A DNA stretch of 64,000 bases from NCBI GenBank assembly GCA_963277665.1, contig OY728121.1:1650360062-1650424061 (forward strand), written 5' to 3'. Made by a program: the position numbers and the translations under genes. The notes beneath the pieces were generated by a model, which worked only from the letters and a program-made list of their open reading frames with translations, was not told the DNA's origin and searched no databases. Below are positions 57,205 through 64,000 of the stretch, piece by piece (the first letter of the stretch is position 1; every line of letters begins with the position of its first letter). The stretch comes from Viscum album (lineage: Eukaryota > Streptophyta > Magnoliopsida > Santalales > Viscaceae).

Positions 57205-58754
57205 TATAATGCCTCGATGCTAGTTACCCAGAGCCAGTGTATTATTTTAAAAAATTGGCCTGATTACAAGGAATCAAGCCCTGATGGACTGATTAGTTTA
57301 GAAGTCTAGGAAAATAAATTACATAGATGATCTTTAAATTACATGAAATACCGCCTAGATAATCCTATGAGAATCCCATTAATCTTCTAGCATACACCAA
57401 CATGTAAATCAGAATACACTTCTTGGCATCCTAGTAAAATAAAACATAAGAGAGCGGTGATCTCAGATGCTCAGTAAGGGTAAATAATTTAGAGGAATCT
57501 ATAAATGTTTAAGGAAATATGTGTAGTAAAAAAACATCCTTATAAACATAAACAAGAACATAATATGGAAAAAATAAATCAAACATTACCATATAAACAT
57601 TCACATGAATATTATACAAGTTGAATAATAACATGTAATAACTAATTTCATAATGATGGAATGTCTAACACCATACATAATTACCACATAGTCAAATCCT
57701 CGTTCCATGTCTACAACTAAAATTTTGTCTAGTCCTTTTTCCAAGACACTAGTTTGTCTCATGAGAACTACTAATGAATCAAGGAGCTATAGCAGGCTCC
57801 ACCATTCACTTACTATGTCAACTGCATTCCTCATAGGAAAATGTTGAAACATATCATAAACATTGGTATTAAAACATATATATGAAATGCCAATACATCA
57901 ACTATAAACCACGTTGGGTATAAAAATTTCACATCCACAGTCAATCATATCATAAATTATTCAATAAAATTTCGAATATTGTATTATAAATCCAACTTAA
58001 TCATGAATAATATCCCATAAAGGATACTGAAATTGTTGAAAATGATCAGTAAATATTTTTAAGAGAAATATCCGTTTTTTTGTGAAATCATTTAAAAGTC
58101 AAACATTTATAAATGAAGTAATTTAAAAGATATTTTTTAATCAAAGTGTCCCATTCCACTTTGAACCTTTGTAAAGGAATTAACATTTTAAAATAATTAT
58201 GTCCATATAAATAAATCCTTAAAACCATTTTGAAAATAGGGACATTAAGGATAAACATTTAGATGTATAAATATTTAAAACATTTAAAATAATGTTTTAG
58301 ATAAAGAGTACATTAAAATAATAATTTTGAAATTTGTTTTATGAAAAATGGAAATGGATAATAAATATGTCCCATAAAATAGTTACACATAAACTATCTC
58401 AAATAATAATGAGATTGAGGAATTAACCCTCACCTTCACATTCCTTTGGTCGAGGGTATGGTAAAACTCATGTATAATGACCATAGTATGTTATTAAATT
58501 AAACAAGAATCATATTAATATTTATTATGTCATACATGATTTATTTATCAATTTATACTAACAATTAAATAATTACTTCCATGATAAATTACAATTTCGT
58601 GTAATAATCATGTTCTTTATCGTACGTGTTTTAACTTGTTATTATCGATCGTATCATTTAGATCATTATTTAAATACTTCCATTATATAAAACATGATTC
58701 ATATATCATATATATTTAGAATATAAATATGTATAATAGATAGATATATGAAAT

Positions 58755-59230
58755 GGAAAACACCATTTATGGAGACAATTGGCCGTACGTACGCTTAAAG
58801 GTTGTTTCCATTTTCATATCGTATTGAATAGAAGTAAGTGAATAAGATATATGTATGTACATACAAAAAAACATATATATATATATATATATCCACTAGA
58901 ATTATTATGTCATATATCACATACTTATTAATTAATATATATTTTTATAATCATCTCTAAATGGTGAATGTGGAAATGAATCTCATCACGTTGTGGAGAT
59001 GGTTGTCATACATACACATGAGTAATGATATCATTTCCTTAATAATTAAAAGGTGTGGAATTGGATGATATATTAATATTAAATAGAAATTATCATGTTA
59101 TTTTCATCATATCTATACATATTACACATCATTATATCCATCCAAATACTATAGTATTGAATAACAAATTACACCGCGACGTGGAGACGGTATGTAGTAC
59201 GTATGCACACATGGTGGAATTATCATTCAT
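58755..59230 (-). repeat. Three GTACGTAC-type boxes in Gypsy-2 LTR
   Basis: Boxes near 58755-58810 (GGAGACAATTGGCCGTACGT), 58981-59040 (GTGGAGATGGTTGTCATACA) and 59170-59230 (GTGGAGACGGTATGTAGTAC) share the orientation of the Gypsy-4 boxes. Spacings are about 226 and 189 bp. Confidence 0.75.
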
Positions 59231-59552
59231 AGGATAGATAGAATAATGACTATGGTTGTTACATATTAAAAATAACCTCATAGTATTTAAATGACACTGG
59301 AGTTATTATTTCGGTATGGATATAACAAATAAATACAATGTTGAAAATAAAAGAACATTGAAAGAGGTGATAAAATAATTACATCTTCTTTGGGTGTTTC
59401 CTTTTGATTTAAACAAAAGATATCCTTCGGTTGGTTTTCTGCTCATGGGGAGGCCTCTTGGTTGAATTAAGGGAATTTGGGAGGAGACATGGGTAGGGTT
59501 TTTCTGAGCCAAATGTCAATGGAGCTGTGATTTTAAGAGAGGGGATGTACCT

Positions 59553-59559
59553 TTTTATA
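59553..59559 (-). promoter_or_regulatory. Candidate TATA box, Gypsy-2 5' LTR
   Basis: The minus strand reads ATCTTATAAAAAGG at the LTR position equivalent to the Gypsy-4 TATA boxes. Confidence 0.45.
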
Positions 59560-60327
59560 AGATAGGTGAGGGTAACTTTAGGAAAAGTTTGAAATATTAT
59601 TTTATTATAATATCATTTTCCTGTTTCTAATTGCTCAAAACTGATTTATTTCAATGATAAGGTGTGTATGGGTCTAAATAATCTCATAAAGAGATTTTAG
59701 ACATTTTTATGTCACAATATTAATCCTATCATTTAGATTTAACTCTTAGTTAAATAGTTTAACTTCTACCACGTCCTCTTGTATTATTATAATACATGGT
59801 TAATAAACATTCTATAAAATGAAAAAAAACCCTATGTAGTTCATTAATGATATAAATATCATTATATAAGTCCTTTTTCCAATCCTTATATTATTATAAA
59901 TTTAATTATTTAATAATATAATTGTTCTAAAAAACACATTTATGTCAAACTTGACAGTATTTAGTATTTGTTTTTTGTGAAAATAATAAAATCTTTATTA
60001 CATCAAAAAAAAATCATTGAATCAACCCTAACATGTCATATTAATCTAAAAAATTTGTGGATTGAATCAAATCTTTCAGATTATATTTATTTTAATATTT
60101 ATAATATCATTTATCTTATTCTTTAATTAATAAGGTAATTACATCATCATCATTCTATCATAATTAAATTTATTATATAATGTCCTAAAATTATAAATAA
60201 AATACCATTATGTAGGTAATCATTTTATCTATATAATGAATATTTATAGTCTAGTTAATCATATTTATAACCCTATATTAAAAATGGTTTTGTTATTAAA
60301 CATCTAATTTTACACATTTAAATATTC

Positions 60328-63300
60328 GAGCACACCACAACTTACCAAATTAGCCGTTCAAAAAGAGACTATAACAGTATTGACTGAATTTTGAATTTTA
60401 TATAGTCCATATACTTTTAACATCCATATTATCTCTTTCTAAGACATTAGATAAGAAAAAATTTAATTTTTCTGTTAAAGGATTTTTTTTTTTCAGAAAA
60501 TCCAAATTTACCACCTTTTATTGGGATACCATTTTTAAATCCAATATTTGACACGTCAATTTATTAAATTTGACATAATAAAATTCTTCTTTAGAATCAA
60601 GAATTAAAAATTTAGTTTTGATAAATATTTTGTATTTTTCTGATAACTTTCAAATTTGGGTGAATAGTGAAAAATACTAAAATTTAATTGAAAAGTACCT
60701 TTTTAATCAAAATAATTTATACTATTAAATTATAAATTTGGATGGGTTTTAAGTATAATTATATTATAATTATATTATTTAATATAATTTAGGTCATTAT
60801 AAGTAATTTTGCATTTAAATTTTACATAAACAGATGAAAATCTTTTTATAGTTTTTACTTTTTAAAAACATATTTTTTTATTTGACAACGGGAATTAATT
60901 TTAAATCAGTTTATGAAAATCCTATTTTTTTAATTTTTTAAAGTATAATAAAGTTTTTAATTCTGAATATCAAAATTAGAATAGGGTGAATATTTTTTTT
61001 AAAAAACCTTCAATTTTTGACGAATAGTTAAAAAACTATGTTATTGCTTAAAACTGACTTTTTATTTAAATATTTATTTATTTTATTTAAATATATTTTA
61101 AGTCAAAATATATATATAATATCTATATAAGTTCTATTTAATTCATTGGAGTAATTTTATTATAAATGTTTGTGTATAAAATTTTATTGAAAATTTTAAC
61201 GTCTTTTACCCACCTTCTAGGAAAATTTTCCAATTCTCATAAAAAGTTATTTTACCGCTTCTATGAATTCAATTTAAAAAATATGAGAGACATGGTTGAA
61301 ATTAAGAAGTAAAATATGTTTAAATAAGATGGAAATAATTTTTGGTGAATAGTAAGTTTTGACTTTTATTTACCACGGTTAAAAGTAAATAAAGTAATTA
61401 AAGGAAAAAATATATTATAATTACCCTAACAAATGTCCTAATTCTATTGGATAAGTGTATTTCTACCAAAACCAACTTTAGGAATAACATATGATCCTTT
61501 CGGTCCATGTAGATTAGATTAGGAGATTAATTATAATTTTATTTCAAGAAGAGTTAAAAGTGTTAAATTCAAAGATTAATAACTAAACAATTTTAAATAT
61601 AAGGTTATACATAAGATAAATTTGACTATGAATATTCATTATAAATATAAAATGATTTCCTACATAATATTAATTTATTTATCATTTTTAGAGATTAAAT
61701 AACTATATTTATTTATGACACAATGATGATACAGTAATTACATTACTTGTGAAAGATTTGAATAATTGATATTATAAATATAATAATATATGTAAACTAC
61801 GGATTATTAATCCATAACATAATTTAATAGATTAATATAACATTTTTGTATTGATTAAATATTTTTTTAAAGTGGGAAATTTATTACTTTTACAAAAAGA
61901 AAATACGAAATAGTTTCAAAATTCACATTAATGATTTTTTAAAACAGAAACTATATTATTAATTGATATATTATTTCTATAAATAAATGGTTTGGACAAT
62001 GTACATAGATAAGGTAAGATATAAAATTAATTAACCACTTGGGGTTCTCTTGGAAATTTATAGTATGTTTAGTAACCATTTCTTATAATAATACAACAAC
62101 ACATGGAAAACAATTAAACTATTTAACTAAGAGTTAAATCTAATAGATAAGATTAATATGGTGACTTAAACCTGTCTAAAATCAATTGTTTGAGAGTATT
62201 TTTAACCATAACATCTTTACCCTCGAATTAATTCATTTTGGAACCATTAGAAACTGAAAATGATGGTATAATAAATTAATATTTTATGCTTTTCCTAAAG
62301 TTACCCTCACCTCTCTTATAAACAGGTACTTCCCATTCTCTCGGAATCACACCTCAAAAGACATTTGGATCATCCAAATAATGGACATATTTCCTCTCCA
62401 ATTCATTCACATGAACCTAGAGTCCTTCCCTTGAGCATAAATCCAACATATTAATCCCTTTTGTTCAAATCAAAAGGAAACACTCAAGGAAGAGGTAATT
62501 ATTTTATCACCACTTTCAATGTTCTTTTATTATTACACATTCTATTTCTTTGTTATTTCCAAACCAAAATAATAACAACCATACCTTCTACATATTGTTA
62601 TTTTATTCTAAATATGGTACAACCATACTCATTATTCAATTTACACTATGAATGATAATGTCACAATGTGTGTGTATGCATGTCTTATAGTCTCCACACA
62701 GTGCTGTAATTGTTTATTCAACACTATGTTTATTGGATGGATATAATTATGAGTAATATGTATATAAATAATGAAAATAAAATTTTAATTTATCTGTACA
62801 ATTCATATACCATCCAATTCCACACCATTTAATCATTATGGAAATGATATTGTCACTCGTGTGTACGTACGGCTTACCTTCTGCATGATGCGATGCGATT
62901 CATTATCAAGTTCATCATTAAACGATGATTATAAAAAAAAATATTACTAATAAGTATGTAATATATGACATAATAATGATACTGGACATATATATATATA
63001 TATCCACTTATATATATCTAATTCACTTTCATCCGTTAAATACGATATGAAAACGGAAAAACGTTTATGCGTACGTACGACCTACTATCTCCATAAATAG
63101 TATTTTCCATTTCATATAAGTATATATTATTCATATTTATATTCTAAATATATATTATATTTAAATTATGTTTTATATTCTGGACGTTTTTTAATCATGT
63201 TCAAAATGACACGATCAATAATAACTAGTTATAACACGTATAATAATGAAAGCGATTATTACCCGAAATGTTAATTTAACATAGAAAACATTATTAAATG

Positions 63301-64000
63301 GGTTGTTATAATGTCATAAATGAATCATTTATGATATAATAAATATGAATATGGTTATTTTATAATATAATAACATACTATTGTGATTATAAATTAGGTT
63401 AAACGTACCCTTGACCAAAGGAAAGTGCAAGGTAATGGTTAATTCCTAAATCTCATTATTCTCCGATATTGTTCATGTGTAAGTATTTTCTGGAACATAT
63501 TTATTACCCATGTTGATGTTTCATAAAATACATTTCCAAATTATTATTTTAAGGTACTCTTTATCTATAACATCATTTTAAATGTTTTAAATATTTATTC
63601 ATCTAATTCTTTTTTATTAATGTCATGTTTTCAAAACGTTTTTAAAGATTTATTTATATTGACATGATTGTTATAAAATTTTAATTCCTTTAAAAAGTTT
63701 CAAAGTGGTATGGGAAAATTTTATTCAAAAATATATTTTAAATGACTTCCTTTATAAATTTGTGACTTTTAAATGATTTCACAAAGAGGGATAGTTCTAA
63801 AAAAATGTTTTACAGATCATTTTCAACTATGTTAGCATCATTTACTGGATATTATTCTTGATTAATAATAATCTATAATACAATCTACCGTATTGTATTT
63901 AATGAGTTATGATATGTTTGAATATGGATGTGCTATTTTTATACCTTTCTTGGTTTATGGTTGAATTATTGGCACTTCATATACGAGATTTAATATGATT
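60328..64000 (+). repeat. Plus-oriented gypsy LTR, running off the window
   Basis: Matches 11519-15585 in direct orientation and the Gypsy-2 5' LTR in inverse orientation. It starts about 100 bp in from the LTR terminus (GAGCACACCACAACTTACC). At 64000 it corresponds to about 57870 of the Gypsy-2 LTR, so roughly 0.6 kb more should lie outside. It contains three boxes (about 62650-62710, 62843-62900 and 63060-63110) and an AT run (62988-63003). Confidence 0.8.

Larger units (their letters stand above)
57205..60327 (-). repeat. Gypsy-2 5' LTR, truncated
   Basis: Starts TATAATGCCTCG next to the priming site. It is related to the Gypsy-4 LTRs in layout (same TATA-like box, boxes and AT run at 58870-58891) but clearly diverged. 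It stops at about 60327, where a plus-oriented copy of the same LTR type begins; the last roughly 1.3 kb of the LTR is missing. Confidence 0.8.

Noticed and set aside
1..64000. CRISPR arrays, operons, rRNA genes and intact host genes
   Set aside because: No regular spacer-repeat array, ribosomal sequence or complete host coding region was found; the repeats seen are transposon-derived or minisatellites.

Overview
This window looks like nuclear DNA of a flowering plant with a large, repeat-rich genome. It is very AT-rich and holds no intact host gene. Almost everything recognisable is a transposable element, and most elements sit inside one another. Plant-type features are the CACTA (En/Spm) transposon with a TNP2 gene, Ty3/gypsy elements with 3-4.4 kb LTRs primed by initiator tRNA-Met, a DUF4283-type LINE ORF1, and captured exons of plant gene families. 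The species cannot be fixed from the sequence.

Layout. 1-5460: AT-rich degenerate repeat. 5470-7810: remnant of a LINE-like element (ORF1, plus strand). 7820-9390 and 9391-11518: LTR and pol remains of an old minus-strand gypsy element (Gypsy-1). 11519-15585: a nearly complete plus-oriented LTR. 15586-17085: a palindrome made of two LTR tails, the second being the 3' LTR end of a minus-strand gypsy element (Gypsy-2).

Gypsy-2 is the host of the nest. Its internal DNA runs 17086-18812, then 33453-33718, then 56811-57204. Its 5' LTR is 57205-60327. A 14.6 kb CACTA element (18813-33452, TTA duplication) split its gag gene. Gypsy-3 (33719-56810, CATAG/CATAA duplication) landed in it close by. Gypsy-3 was in turn split inside its integrase gene by Gypsy-4 (37553-49931), which has the best preserved genes. 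60328-64000 is another plus-oriented LTR, forming a giant inverted repeat with the Gypsy-2 5' LTR.

The CACTA element is read leftwards from its right end: GC-rich leader, a broken TNP2 transposase, and a broken second gene of the plant Transposase_24 (TNPA-like) type with an acidic tail. Downstream of these, on the same strand, are captured exons of at least two host genes. One is a NEMP/DUF2215 nuclear-envelope membrane protein with several splice junctions preserved. The other is a GH35 beta-galactosidase. This captured block, part of which is duplicated, is the most notable content of the window.

The related LTRs share a repeated box containing GTACGTAC. Where the TATA box can be located, the box lies downstream of it, in the part expected to be transcribed. 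All coding regions carry stops, frameshifts or deletions, so no element here looks autonomous.
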